64,000 nt of DNA from Candidozyma auris (Eukaryota; Ascomycota; Pichiomycetes; Serinales; Metschnikowiaceae): assembly GCF_003013715.1 (NCBI RefSeq), contig NC_072813.1, positions 1,364,001 to 1,428,000 on the forward strand, read 5' to 3'. Below, piece after piece: positions 35,458-44,970 of this stretch (position 1 is the stretch's first letter; each line of letters opens with the position of its first letter). The notes below the pieces were generated by a model. That model did no database searches and was not told the DNA's origin. It worked only from the letters and a program-made list of their open reading frames with translations. The position numbers and the translations under genes are program-made.

Positions 35458-36400
35458 GCAAAATGACTTGAAAGTTTTATGAAATAGGCTAAACGAAAAC
35501 TGTTCTGCTTTTCTGAAGAATCCAAGTGTAGTGATAAACTTTGATTATCACGAAGTGAGCAAAACACAACGCATATAAGGCGCGATGTGAACCCGAAAAA
35601 TAAAAAATATGAAGGACCCAGATCTCGTCAAGAGTCCCCTACTTTGCATGCATTGTCCTACGGTGCGTTTTATCTCGAGGCGATGGCCCCGGTTTCCAAA
35701 AATACCGTTTGAGAGACGATTTGTCTCAAATTGGCGTCTTGCACCGCCCGGTTGCAGAAATCGCCCAATGCTAGCGACTGTGCGTGTTTTGGTCGCGTCT
35801 GGGACCACCACCAAGAGAAAGCGATTGGCGAATCAAAACAGGAGATGAGTCTAGACTCTAGAGATCGTTTCTCAAGTCACGTTTGGAAGATTCATGAATT
35901 AATTAAGCTGATAGAGAGAATTCTTGGGAAAACAGCTTTACGCCAGAGGAAGTGTAAGGCTATGCCAGCGGACGGTTGCAAATATGTCGCGGCTTGGTCA
36001 GTGCAAGTTTTACCCCAAAGGTCCCCTTCAATTTTTGACACAGACATGCCACGGAAAAACAAACTATACCCCTGAGATCGCCTTTTTCTTCTCATCACGA
36101 CAGCTTTCTTCTTCTACTAAATCTGGGGTGTTTGAGCAGATTGACTCGACCTTTGCTGAGGCAGCCACGACATTGTCGCAAGCTGTGCCTTACGCGAGTC
36201 AATGTATCTCTTGTTTACATCACCTGACTAACATACACTTCCATTCGCTTGACCGTTGTAAGTCTGCACCACACGAAGCTTGCAAAATGGGTCTCGCCTG
36301 TTGCTGTCTTCTGGAACGCTCTGCGGGACATATTTCTTTTTTTTATACAATGTAGCTCATCGTGCGTGCACCAGATTCAAAGTGAACGTGATGGGCGTTT

Positions 36401-36430
36401 ATGGAATGGAATGGAATGTAATGTAATGTA
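36401..36430 (+). repeat. pentanucleotide tandem repeat (ATGGA)3(ATGTA)3
   Basis: Six head-to-tail 5-bp units in exact register, three ATGGA followed by three ATGTA. Confidence 0.9.
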
Positions 36431-37096
36431 ACAATTTGGCTGTTGGAAGCGTTGTGTGTAATCCAATGCCATGCTCTACTCTTGTTCAGTGTATCATGTC
36501 TTGTGGGCGTTTACGTTTTTCTGGAGCTATGCGCAAGGTCTGTCAAAACTCAATGGCTGCGAAAGCTGCGTTCCTTCGATTGTGTCTGTGAACGCTATCT
36601 TTTTATTTGACTGATAGCCATGTGAGCTCAACAGACTCAATCAACGAAGTTCTTCTTCATAGACAATAACCTTATCAAAGTTTATAAAACTATATCGCAA
36701 TAGAAAACAAACCCCCAATCAGCTTAACTTTTAGAGTCACTTACCCTACAAAGGTGTAAGCTTCCCTCGGATCAGGCGGCACGCATCTGATATCTAACAT
36801 CCATTGTAAAATTAGTGAAGATTAACACTCAGAGCCAGTTATTTTGAACACAGGCTGCTCTTATCGTCTACGTTTCTTTTCCTAATTTTTACGAGTTCAC
36901 TAATTGGTTTCGGGGGCTCAATTTTCGAATGCGACATTCATAAATTTTGACCTTTTATGTGTTGATGCGGATAATTTTGACCTCAAAACTCGGAGAAATT
37001 GATGTATAGCGTATTCGACATGGCTTTAGAAATCGCAGAGTTCTACGATTTTCATTTGCACTGGCCCATCCGGTAAGCCTCGGGGCTCCGGCATGT

Positions 37097-37113
37097 GAGG
37101 GTTCGACTCCCTC
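37097..37113 (+). promoter_or_regulatory. orphan B box within a tRNA T-arm-like hairpin
   Basis: GGTTCGACTCC at 37100-37110 matches the Pol III B-box consensus GGTTCGANTCC exactly. It sits in a GAGGG / TTCGACT / CCCTC stem-loop followed by CAGCAGAAA. The preceding CCGGCATG recalls the 3' half of a tRNA-Leu. No partner acceptor strand or proper A box is found within about 120 bp upstream. It may be a tRNA relic, a TFIIIC-only (ETC) site, or part of an unrecognised Pol III RNA gene. Confidence 0.55.
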
Positions 37114-37325
37114 AGCAGAAAACATTTTATGATGAACAACATGGATGTGAACAATCTCTGAGTGACTCTAACGAGCTCACATAGATTAAAACACCTGCCT
37201 TCCTACTGAGAATGTTAGTTTTTTCTTTTTCTATTTCCTAGGGGTGCTTTGGCAATTGAATGAGTATTATTACACAAGATGCTTAATGATAAATAGCTAG
37301 GCTTTCTGGCTGCAAAATTGGGCCA

Positions 37326-38790
37326 CTAACCGCCCTTCTGACGCCTCTTTTGCCTCTCCATGGCGGCAATTTTCTTCAAGTCATCCTCGCTCGGCTCGTA
37401 GATGTGCCAGATAGTATAGTGCGGTAACCCGCCGACTTTGAAGCCCATCTTCTTTGCCATCTTTCCGAATGCCTCGGTCTCTGCGTGGTTCAAAAATGTA
37501 AATGCTGGGAAATGAACGCCCTGTCTGAAGATTTTTGCTTTTGCAAGTATAGAAACACCACCCACACCATCTAGGTCAAGAACCTCGTTGGGATTGCCGT
37601 TGGCATCTCGCAAGTACGCCAAATGCACTCTCCATGTCGGGTATTCGGCGTAACCTTCCACGATAACATCGTCCTCGTCGAGTTTCTTGGCGAGTTCAAG
37701 AGCAGCGTCTGATTCGACCCACGAGTTGAGATCGTACGGCTGCTCATTGTCCAAAAAGCTCGGTAACGGCCTCCAGATATTGGGAACCATGACATCATAG
37801 TCGAACTTCATCAAATCTTGGATAACTGACCCGGGACACGTTTCGATATCAACGTCTCTCCAGTAAACCCACGAATGGTGAGGTTGCAAAGCACTGGCTG
37901 TGAGCCAATTTCTCGCTCTGCCCATTAGTTTTCTACGGATCCCTTGCACTTTCACCGCGTGTCTGTCACTGAATCCCTGGCCAATTACCTGACCAAAGTC
38001 CTTGACGTAAATGGAAACCGACCGAAATGGTGTTCTATAGCCCTTGTGCCATGTCTCCGGGGAGTTGTAAGCCTTTCTAACGTTCTCCATGTATGCCTGG
38101 TCCATGTAGTTCTCGTACAAGTCATTTGTTCCTTTCACTGAGTTTTTCAACTTGTCCTGTTCTGCCATTAAAAGTTCGTCTGCCAATGTGCCGTTCTGCA
38201 AAGAAATGGAGTATTTGAATACGGATTCCAACGTGGTGTCGCCAGGAGAACAGTCGGAAACCAAAAATGCAATATCAATCAACGAGTGGTCGTACGTAAG
38301 GTTCATGATGTTTTGAAAAGCCATGGGTAAAACGTGCTCAGCGTTTCTAAGGGGCATTAAAAACAACACTACCTCGTTGGCAGACTCGCCCCTGGTGGTG
38401 CCTTGGTAGTCATTCAAATCGTAGAAACTCACCGTTTCTTTGTAGATTCTTTCAGCTTCTTCATCTGTTGCAGCATCCTGCGGTTCGACTTTCTGGACCC
38501 CATCTTTTGTCACAGTATATAGATCATAGTCCTCAGTCAAGACGGCCTTTTCCTGGATCAGAAAGTTGAATTTTGTCTTTCTTTGAAGAAATCCCCATAT
38601 TAATAGTAGGATCACCGCTCCAATGAAGATTCCTCGGATCAAGCCCCGAGAAGGTCGTCTGGGACGAAAACGATTGTTGTATCTTTTGGTTAGTGTCTCC
38701 TGATGAAAAACAGAGGAAAATTAAAAAAGGAAAAAAAAAAAAAAACTTTACATACATTGGAAGGTCCGACGCTTTATCCTTAAACACCAT
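37326..38790 (-). CDS. VAN1: mannan polymerase I subunit Van1 (spliced)
   Basis: Golgi alpha-1,6-mannosyltransferase subunit that, with Mnn9, elongates the N-glycan mannan backbone. I join exon 1 (38790-38756, MVFKDKASDLP) to exon 2 (38682-37326), giving 463 residues. The long frame alone starts only at a TTG (38642) and lacks an ATG. After a basic cytosolic tail (RFRPRRPSRG) comes one membrane anchor (GIFIGAVILLLIWGF), then the luminal domain with FRSVSIYVKDFGQVIG, QGIRRKLMGRARNWL, the DxD-like WRDVDIE, and LDGVGGVSILAKAKIF. These match Van1 more closely than Anp1 or Mnn9. The 3' splice site is ambiguous. VAN1 and PRM15 are tandem, with 201 bp from the PRM15 stop to this start. Confidence 0.9.
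38683..38755 (-). other. intron in VAN1 (73 nt)
   Basis: The 5' splice site is GTATGT, followed by a T15 run. The branch-like CACTAAC has its branch A at 38690. The 3' AG is AAAAG ending at 38683, only 7 nt from that A. A second AG (CCCAG ending at 38659, 31 nt from the branch) keeps the same frame and would remove 8 more codons. Either restores a continuous reading frame with exon 1 (phase 2). Confidence 0.75.
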
Positions 38791-38991
38791 GGCGGCAACT
38801 AAACGGTTTCCTGACTTTAGGATGGTGTAGAAGCGTGGGATTAGAAATGGCTTTTGACTAGGGAATATACAAAATACCCGAAAGCTTCACTCCAATAGGT
38901 AGCCATAGCTGTCGGGCACATTCCCTCGTGGACTGTGTACAGGACACACCACCAAAAGCAACCTCACACTAACACATTGGTAAAAAGTACC

Positions 38992-40872
38992 CTAAACGAC
39001 TTCTTCGAGATTGTTTTGCTCTGGCTTGAACCATTCGTCACGCAATGTATTCCAGCACTTTCTTGCCACGTCCAGTGCTGCCTCTTCTCCCTGCTCAGAA
39101 CGCCCTTCGATGTATACCTTGAGCTTCGGCTCGGTTCCAGAGCCTCTGCAGGTGAAGCGCACCTTCTCTGCTGGCAGTTCCCGTGGCTGCAAAACGGCGG
39201 TAATCATATGGGACGAGGCATCCACAGGGAGCTCGGGCTTGTTATTTGAAGTGGCCAGGTCAAAGCCCAAAGTGAGATCACGCCATTCAACAACATCGAA
39301 GTCAGCAAGCTTCTTGGGGTAGTGTTCCCCTTCTGGGTACAGCTTTCTTATTGTGTGGTTGAAAATACGTGGAGTCGTCTCTGTGTCGGGAGTTTTGTAG
39401 TAACCATTGCACTCCTTGTAGTAGCCGTAATTGGCATAAATCTCTTCAAGTTTGGTGGCGATGTCCACTTTGCCGCTGCTGAACCACCTTTCGTAGAGCT
39501 GAAGCCACATCACGGCGGCAGAAATGCCATCCTTGTCGTCGACAACACCGAACATGTACCCAATGGCCTCCTCATATCCAAATGGTACACTGTATCCCTC
39601 GGATTTAAGATCAATAGCCTTATTTCCGATCCACTTGAATCCAGTCAATGTGCTTGTGAAGTTGAAGTGTAACTTGTCTGCCATGGAGCCGAGAAGCTGA
39701 GATGATACTGTCGAGTTCAAAAGCCATGTCTTCTTGAGGTCCTCTTTGGGAGTGAGTTCCTCGATCACGTAAGCAGCAAACAAGATACCAATCTCGTTCC
39801 CTGTGAGCTGCTGCCATTTTCCAGTGTCTTTTCTCTTGAAAGCGACACTGAAGCGATCCGCATCAGGATCGTTGGCCAACACTAAAGACACATTTTCCTC
39901 GTCTGCTTTTCTGATGGCCAAATCCAATGCACCTTTCTCTTCTGGATTGGGGAACGACACCGTCCTAAAAGTGCCGTCAGGGTCAGCCTGCTCGGGAACG
40001 ACTTTGAGCTTCTGCTTCAATTCAAAGTGTGAGAGAACTTTTTCGAATATTTCAAGTCCGACGCCGTGAATAGGCGTATATACAAAGCCAAAAGAAATCG
40101 TAGGGCTGTTGATAAGCTTTGCTTTTACTTCGCCAACATACAACTTTGTGAGCTCTTCTTTGGCAAGAACCAAGCTACCATCTTCCAAACCCTTCCGAAG
40201 ATTATTCCTCACATCCCAGTTGCCCTCCCACGGCAACAAGTTCTCCTCTATACATGCTGCGATGCCCGTATCGTGAGGAGGAATGATCTGACACCCATTC
40301 CCGTAGTACACTTTGTACCCATTGTCGTAGGATGGGTTGTGAGATGCTGTTATCATGACACCCGCCAGAGCCTTGTACGCCTTCACACCATATGCAACCA
40401 TTGGCGTGTGAACGTACAGTTTGTCGCCCAGGTCGTCGGAAGAAGGGTCTGTTTCGCCAGAAAGATTGCTGGCTGTACCTAGATAGTAGACTCTGAAGCC
40501 AGCCTTCAATGCAACACTGGCAGTGACTTCAGCAAATCTCTGCGAGTGTAATCTTTGGTCGTAACCAACTACAATCGAGAGCTCTTGCCCATCTTTGACA
40601 AGCTTACGCAAATACGCAACCAAACCCTGGGTAGTCTGAAGAACAGTGGTGTCGTTCATGCGGGAGAATCCGTGTTCCATTCTTCCACGAAGACCTGCGG
40701 TGCCAAAACTAATACGCTTCGAGAGCCCCTTGTCTAATTCGTCCCAGGACAGAGATCTAGCGGATTCTATGTAGAAGTCTTTTTCTGAAGTTGGACAGCA
40801 CTTGTGCCATAATCTGGCCAAGTCAAGAAGACGTTGCTTTTCTTGATCTGTATACTCCTTATTCTGTGACAT
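38992..40872 (-). CDS. PRM15: phosphoribomutase / phosphoglucomutase-like Prm15
   Basis: Alpha-D-phosphohexomutase family enzyme; S. cerevisiae Prm15 (formerly Pgm3) interconverts ribose-1-phosphate and ribose-5-phosphate during nucleoside salvage. 626 residues, matching about 622. The phosphoserine loop is TASHNPSYDNGYK with S177. The metal loop is DPDADR (335-340). Sugar-specificity regions are GFKWIGNKA and FGYEEAIGYMFG, and the phosphate-binding loop is CRGSGTEPKLKVY. An insert at about 132-152 (GTASNLSGETDPSSDDLGDK) interrupts a loop that is tighter in most relatives. No signal sequence, hence cytosolic. A TTTGCAGCCA motif lies 147 bp upstream. Confidence 0.9.
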   Translation of the reverse strand: MSQNKEYTDQEKQRLLDLARLWHKCCPTSEKDFYIESARSLSWDELDKGLSKRISFGTAGLRGRMEHGFSRMNDTTVLQTTQGLVAYLRKLVKDGQELSIVVGYDQRLHSQRFAEVTASVALKAGFRVYYLGTASNLSGETDPSSDDLGDKLYVHTPMVAYGVKAYKALAGVMITASHNPSYDNGYKVYYGNGCQIIPPHDTGIAACIEENLLPWEGNWDVRNNLRKGLEDGSLVLAKEELTKLYVGEVKAKLINSPTISFGFVYTPIHGVGLEIFEKVLSHFELKQKLKVVPEQADPDGTFRTVSFPNPEEKGALDLAIRKADEENVSLVLANDPDADRFSVAFKRKDTGKWQQLTGNEIGILFAAYVIEELTPKEDLKKTWLLNSTVSSQLLGSMADKLHFNFTSTLTGFKWIGNKAIDLKSEGYSVPFGYEEAIGYMFGVVDDKDGISAAVMWLQLYERWFSSGKVDIATKLEEIYANYGYYKECNGYYKTPDTETTPRIFNHTIRKLYPEGEHYPKKLADFDVVEWRDLTLGFDLATSNNKPELPVDASSHMITAVLQPRELPAEKVRFTCRGSGTEPKLKVYIEGRSEQGEEAALDVARKCWNTLRDEWFKPEQNNLEEVV

Positions 40873-41018
40873 TTGTGGTGATAGTGATGACGATTTTGAC
40901 CAAATAGACGGCGATGGAGAACGAGGATTCTCCTACTTCTTTCTATATTCCTGTGCAATGCGCACACAATGAAGCAATCAGCCCATGGCTCGTCTTCCTC
41001 TACATTATTTTGCAGCCA

Positions 41019-41028
41019 ATTCCACCTG
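41019..41028 (-). promoter_or_regulatory. TGGYTGCRAA motif upstream of PRM15
   Basis: TTTGCAGCCA on the plus strand (TGGCTGCAAA on the minus strand), 147 bp before the PRM15 start. Confidence 0.55.
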
Positions 41029-41115
41029 CACTTTTTTTTTTATGTTTTTATTTTTATTTTTTTGGAATAACCTATCATGCAACTTTATCCATGATCTTTC
41101 GTAGCAAAAAAGCTC

Positions 41116-42633
41116 TTAGTCCTCTCTATCTAAAGTGAGGTATTGCACATGTTCTTTTGTCAAGGCAACAAACTTTGGAAGATAGTCTTGACCTTCGTCC
41201 TCGTGGAAAACGTTTACTAACTGTAGAATTGGCTTGTCAGGATTGCTTTTGCATAATCCCTCTACCCATTTTTTCTCCTTCTTGATGTAGAAACTGAAGG
41301 ACAACTCGTTTGTCGCCTCAATGTAAGTTGCAAGGACCAGGGAAGCCTTGTCTAGACTGAAAAGCGCCTTTCCCTCGTGTTCGATTTCGTGCAAAAGAGA
41401 GTTTTTGCGTAGGTCGAACACCTGCGTTGCCCCCTTGTCTTCGTTGTAAGTCCCGGCCAAAAGCCAGTACCCGTTGAGGGCAAATTGGAGCTTTACGAAC
41501 GAAGTGTACTTGGTTCGAATGCTGGCAACTTTGTCGTTGGAGATCGTATCGACAATCACCACCTCTCCTTCGTCAGACGCAAGCGCTAGTAGTCTTCCGT
41601 CCACATGTAAAGCCAGAGCAGCTATTTTGAATCCCACATCTCCGGAATCAAACACTTCCTTCTCGCCGTCAATGATAATCCACCGATCTTCCGTCACGCA
41701 TATAATGATATGTGCCGTGGGGTGAGCTATGACGTTGCTAATGTACTTGTGACTGTGACGGAAGGAACCATCGTTTTTCCCATCCACGGAGTAAAACTGA
41801 ATCTTTGTCTTTTGCGCAACCACAATCTTCTCTCCATCGCCAGAGTATGCGATGCCTGTAGCGTTCGACGTCTTGACCGTCAGTTTCGAAGGAAGTTGCA
41901 ACACTTTGGCCTCGTCAAAAATAGCTATTTCCCCTGTACTGCTCAAGGCAATTGAGTTTTTTGGATTCTTCATCTTATGTGGTTCGATCTCACTTTTGAA
42001 CGATACCTTTTCAGAAAATGGAACCGTGAGCTTCTGGCTCTTGTGTAACTTGAACAAGTGCTGCTGAGCCGACTCAATCTCTTGGGCTACCGAAGGTGGC
42101 AACTTACCACTTTCATTCTGAATCTCCTTCTCTTGTTCTCCGTTTTCCCCAGCAACGCCATCTGACTTCCCATTTTCCACCTCCTTGACCTCAGTATCCA
42201 CATCCATTGAGCCCTGCCCAAACAGCTTCGAAAGCTCTACAAGCGCATTTCGAGCCTCGTCTCTTTCCTTCAATGCCCTCGCTGCCACCCTCACAGCAGC
42301 ATCGTACTGGTACAATGCAGCACTGAGCTGCTGCTTGGTATCATGGAGCTGTTTTCTCAAGGTGAAGGATTCAAGCGCCAAAGCGTCCCATTCGTTTTGG
42401 AACGCGGCCAACATGGTGGGAATCGAATTGAACGCAGGTGGTTTTGGTGGAACTATCACGGGTTCCTTATTCTTAACTTCAATGAGCTCCTCAACCGCTA
42501 GGGCGTCCTCGGTGATGGGATCTTTTCCCGTGGTGGAGATATATGAGGCGATTAGTCTTTTTTCAAAAATGCACCCACTTCTCGGCGACACCACGGGCTC
42601 CTGAGCCTCTTCTCCCGATAATGAGCAGAGCAT
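41116..42633 (-). CDS. PRP19: pre-mRNA-splicing U-box E3 ligase Prp19
   Basis: Core of the NineTeen complex that stabilises U5/U6 during spliceosome activation. The start is ATG 42633 (505 residues, MLCSLSGEEAQEPVVSPRSG), giving the U-box at the very N-terminus as in all Prp19. The ATG at 42738 would add 35 residues. U-box at 1-65 (RLIASYISTTGKDPITED), conserved PPKPPAFNSIPTMLAAFQNEWD, a coiled coil at about 95-140 for tetramerisation, then a WD40 propeller (about 215-505: GEIAIFDEAKVLQ, GVAYSGDGEK-like repeats, GRLLALASDEGEVVIVD). Length matches the 503 of S. cerevisiae. A TTTCGCAGCCAT motif lies 110 bp upstream. Confidence 0.92.
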   Translation of the reverse strand: MLCSLSGEEAQEPVVSPRSGCIFEKRLIASYISTTGKDPITEDALAVEELIEVKNKEPVIVPPKPPAFNSIPTMLAAFQNEWDALALESFTLRKQLHDTKQQLSAALYQYDAAVRVAARALKERDEARNALVELSKLFGQGSMDVDTEVKEVENGKSDGVAGENGEQEKEIQNESGKLPPSVAQEIESAQQHLFKLHKSQKLTVPFSEKVSFKSEIEPHKMKNPKNSIALSSTGEIAIFDEAKVLQLPSKLTVKTSNATGIAYSGDGEKIVVAQKTKIQFYSVDGKNDGSFRHSHKYISNVIAHPTAHIIICVTEDRWIIIDGEKEVFDSGDVGFKIAALALHVDGRLLALASDEGEVVIVDTISNDKVASIRTKYTSFVKLQFALNGYWLLAGTYNEDKGATQVFDLRKNSLLHEIEHEGKALFSLDKASLVLATYIEATNELSFSFYIKKEKKWVEGLCKSNPDKPILQLVNVFHEDEGQDYLPKFVALTKEHVQYLTLDRED

Positions 42634-43019
42634 GGTGAGCTTTGAAGGAGTGTATATGATGTAGGTAGTATTAGTGGTAGTATAGCAGCTGTTGATAGTT
42701 TGATGAGAAGTGCTCTTAATGAGGGTCTCTACACACACTGGATTTCGCAGCCATTACGGGGGTACGAGAAACCCTGACGATGAGAGATTTCACAAAGGTA
42801 AAGGAAATCGAAGGAAACTAAGGTGGATTTATAGTCCTTTCTGGGGGCAAAATTTGCATCTTTGTTTGTCTCTAGCCGTATGTAAGTAAGCTGTATGCCA
42901 TGCTACCTTTTTTTTTTTTTTTTTTTGTGTGTCTAAGATAGCTACGAACTCTTTCCAAAATGTCATGACGCATAAACTATATAGTACATCCCTATCTCGT
43001 TGCATGAGAACTTAGCGGA
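42634..43019. other. intergenic region PRP19 to SUR7-family gene
   Basis: 386 bp. It contains the PRP19 promoter motif and a T19 run at 42908-42926. No gene. Confidence 0.6.
42743..42754 (-). promoter_or_regulatory. TGGYTGCRAA motif upstream of PRP19
   Basis: TTTCGCAGCCAT on the plus strand, 110 bp before the PRP19 ATG. Confidence 0.55.
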
Positions 43020-44303
43020 CTAGTGGTAACCTTTGTGGTCATACGCCATGGGAGGCTCCTGAACCCTTCTGTAGCGTCTCTCGCCAGCAAAACAACCACA
43101 GCAGTAGCCAATGGCAGCAAGCACAACAACAAGGAACGCCGCCACCATTGCTGACCATGCAAATGCGTAGTACTGGACAGACAAGAACGACTTCAAGCCG
43201 TACTGGTCAATTTCTTTGTTGACTTCTTTTCTGACAAACACATAGGCGCCGGTGCTCAACCCAGCACCCAAAAGAATGCAGAGGAAAAAGAGCACCATTA
43301 AAAAGTAATTGAGGCACGATAGACAGCTGTTGTGTGGAGAGCAGCACAAGCCTGCGAATTGGAAGATGAATGAAATGAACGCTAAACAAACGCCTGCAAG
43401 CAACATTGCAAGCGCAGCTTTGGTGAGATTGTTAAGCAACGTCAAGTCGTCCTTCAAACTGCCCGGGAGATTGAGATCCTCGTAAGTAACAGATGCCACA
43501 ATTGCAACAAGCTGCGCCTTGATGGTATCAGACAAGCTTGAGGGGAGAACGTCGAGACCATCGACATCTTCTCTGATGGCGTTGGTCATTTCACGTTTAA
43601 CAATATCCAAAGGATCAAATTTAAAGCCAGGAACAGGATCGCTGCACCACACAAAGTGCACGTTATCTTTATTAAAATTCTCGCCAAAGTTGCCCAAACG
43701 GTCAATGAGAGCATCTGAGCTGTTCACTTCACGCATGTACCCCCTGCAATAACCCCAGTATCCAACACTGTAGTAGTCCGCAAGTCCCAAGTCGGTATAA
43801 TTCAAGCCATTGACAAGGTTTTCAAGGTTGAGGCTATCAGCAAGGCCTTCGGCCAACGTAGCCAACGACAGCGGGATCGACGCCGTGGCAACCAACTCGG
43901 AAACCTTACTGGCGATGTCGCCGGTTTGGATGCTGTTGGCAGCTGTGGCAAACTGAGAAGTCAAACTGTTGATGTTGGCACCTCCGAAAAAAGAGCTAAC
44001 GCCGTTGCCGAAGCCATCAGCCACAGACTCGATGTCAGACAACACGTCTCTTCGGGCAACAGCAGTCACGTACGCTTCGTCTGTGGTTGGAGTTGGAGTC
44101 TCTGTAATAAACGGCTGCACAGGTACATTTCTCTTTTGGTTGGCACCGGCGAAAAGTTTGCCGACATTGAGGTTGGTCACTTGGACGCCAATCAAGTAGT
44201 TGCTGGTGAGGTAGTTTTCTGCCTTGTAAGAGCCCACAATTGCCCAAGGTGTTAGAGCAATCGTGGCAAGCGTGAAGAAAAGCACCAAGAATCGGAAGAA
44301 CAT
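43020..44303 (-). CDS. SUR7/PalI family claudin-like plasma membrane protein
   Basis: Four-segment membrane protein of 427 residues. Segment 1 is at 1-25 (RFLVLFFTLATIALTPWAIVG). A long extracellular loop (about 30-290) follows, bearing the family signature YWGYCRGY with a partner cysteine in HFVWCSDP. Segments 2-4 are at about 300-325, 330-360 and 380-405. A Cys-rich stretch CCSPHNSCLSC lies between segments 2 and 3. The short cytosolic tail is basic then P/Y-rich (RRYRRVQEPPMAYDH). The family includes Sur7, Fmp45, Pun1 and PalI/Rim9, which mark eisosome/MCC patches or sense pH. The unusually long first loop prevents a specific gene name. It may work in the same cortical domain as the EIS1-like protein; this is inference only. 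Confidence 0.8.
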   Translation of the reverse strand: MFFRFLVLFFTLATIALTPWAIVGSYKAENYLTSNYLIGVQVTNLNVGKLFAGANQKRNVPVQPFITETPTPTTDEAYVTAVARRDVLSDIESVADGFGNGVSSFFGGANINSLTSQFATAANSIQTGDIASKVSELVATASIPLSLATLAEGLADSLNLENLVNGLNYTDLGLADYYSVGYWGYCRGYMREVNSSDALIDRLGNFGENFNKDNVHFVWCSDPVPGFKFDPLDIVKREMTNAIREDVDGLDVLPSSLSDTIKAQLVAIVASVTYEDLNLPGSLKDDLTLLNNLTKAALAMLLAGVCLAFISFIFQFAGLCCSPHNSCLSCLNYFLMVLFFLCILLGAGLSTGAYVFVRKEVNKEIDQYGLKSFLSVQYYAFAWSAMVAAFLVVVLAAIGYCCGCFAGERRYRRVQEPPMAYDHKGYH

Positions 44304-44970
44304 GGTGAAGCTGAAGTAGTTGGATATCGATTTAGATCAACGGGAAACCTTCTTTTTTAAATAGAAATAGTGGTTTTCGAAAAACGACTGCATGCATCGC
44401 TACCCACGCAGGTCGATGGTCAAAACAAATCTGGACAAAAGCGTGGCGCGGTGAAAGCTCAACAATAGTGACAGGGAAATTGCATTGAAGGCATGGCTGT
44501 AGGCTAATTATAGCATTGCGCTTGGTCCAAATGGTGTGTTTCCAAGATTCACAGAAAGCATTGGGCCCTGATTTGCATGCGGTCATGGAAAGTTCCCAAT
44601 CTATGCCTCTTTGCGCCGCTTGTTTCTTGATCTGACATCATGGGGTTATGTGCCGCGCTGGACCGTGCTAGGGCAGCTTTTTGCTGGCTCGGCGGCTGGC
44701 TGAGCGAAGGTGCGCAAAAAAAATTGTGACTGGGTACCTCAGCGCTTGTGCAGTAAAAATAGAAAACGGCCGCAATTTGTATGGAGAAAATGCGCACTTC
44801 CCCCTTGATAACGGCATAAGCGAAAAAAAGGCTAACGCCTTGGGCCTCAGCCATGTGGCATTGGGTGAGCTCTGGGCAAGGCGTAGCTAATCTTTTACCC
44901 CTATTGAGAATTGATATTGCAGAACATGCGTCCTCGAAGATTGTCTCTTCTAAATCCGTTTCTTGCCTGT
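44304..44970. other. intergenic region SUR7-family gene to FCP1
   Basis: 667 bp. Short chance frames only; GC-rich CTGGCTCGGCGGCTGGCTG at about 44,683-44,702. No recurrent TGGYTGCRAA copy. Confidence 0.5.

Larger units (their letters stand above)
35458..37325. other. 1.9-kb gene-poor region between the aspartyl protease and VAN1
   Basis: No convincing protein gene; the plus frame 35924-36355 has no family resemblance. It contains a 12-bp palindrome (GAGTCTAGACTC, 35847-35858), a (ATGKA)x6 repeat at 36401-36430, TGGCTGCGAAA at 36554, TGGCTGCAAAAT at 37307 (19 bp beyond the VAN1 stop) and an isolated Pol III B box at 37100-37110. Most of it would be upstream sequence for the protease. Confidence 0.6.

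Noticed and set aside
35924..36355. 143-codon plus frame between the protease gene and VAN1
   Set aside because: No family resemblance, Cys/His-rich random composition, and no promoter-like sequence upstream.
38533..38790. 85-codon minus frame starting at the VAN1 ATG and reading through the intron
   Set aside because: It follows the unspliced RNA in another frame; splicing at GTATGT joins the ATG to the conserved VAN1 frame.
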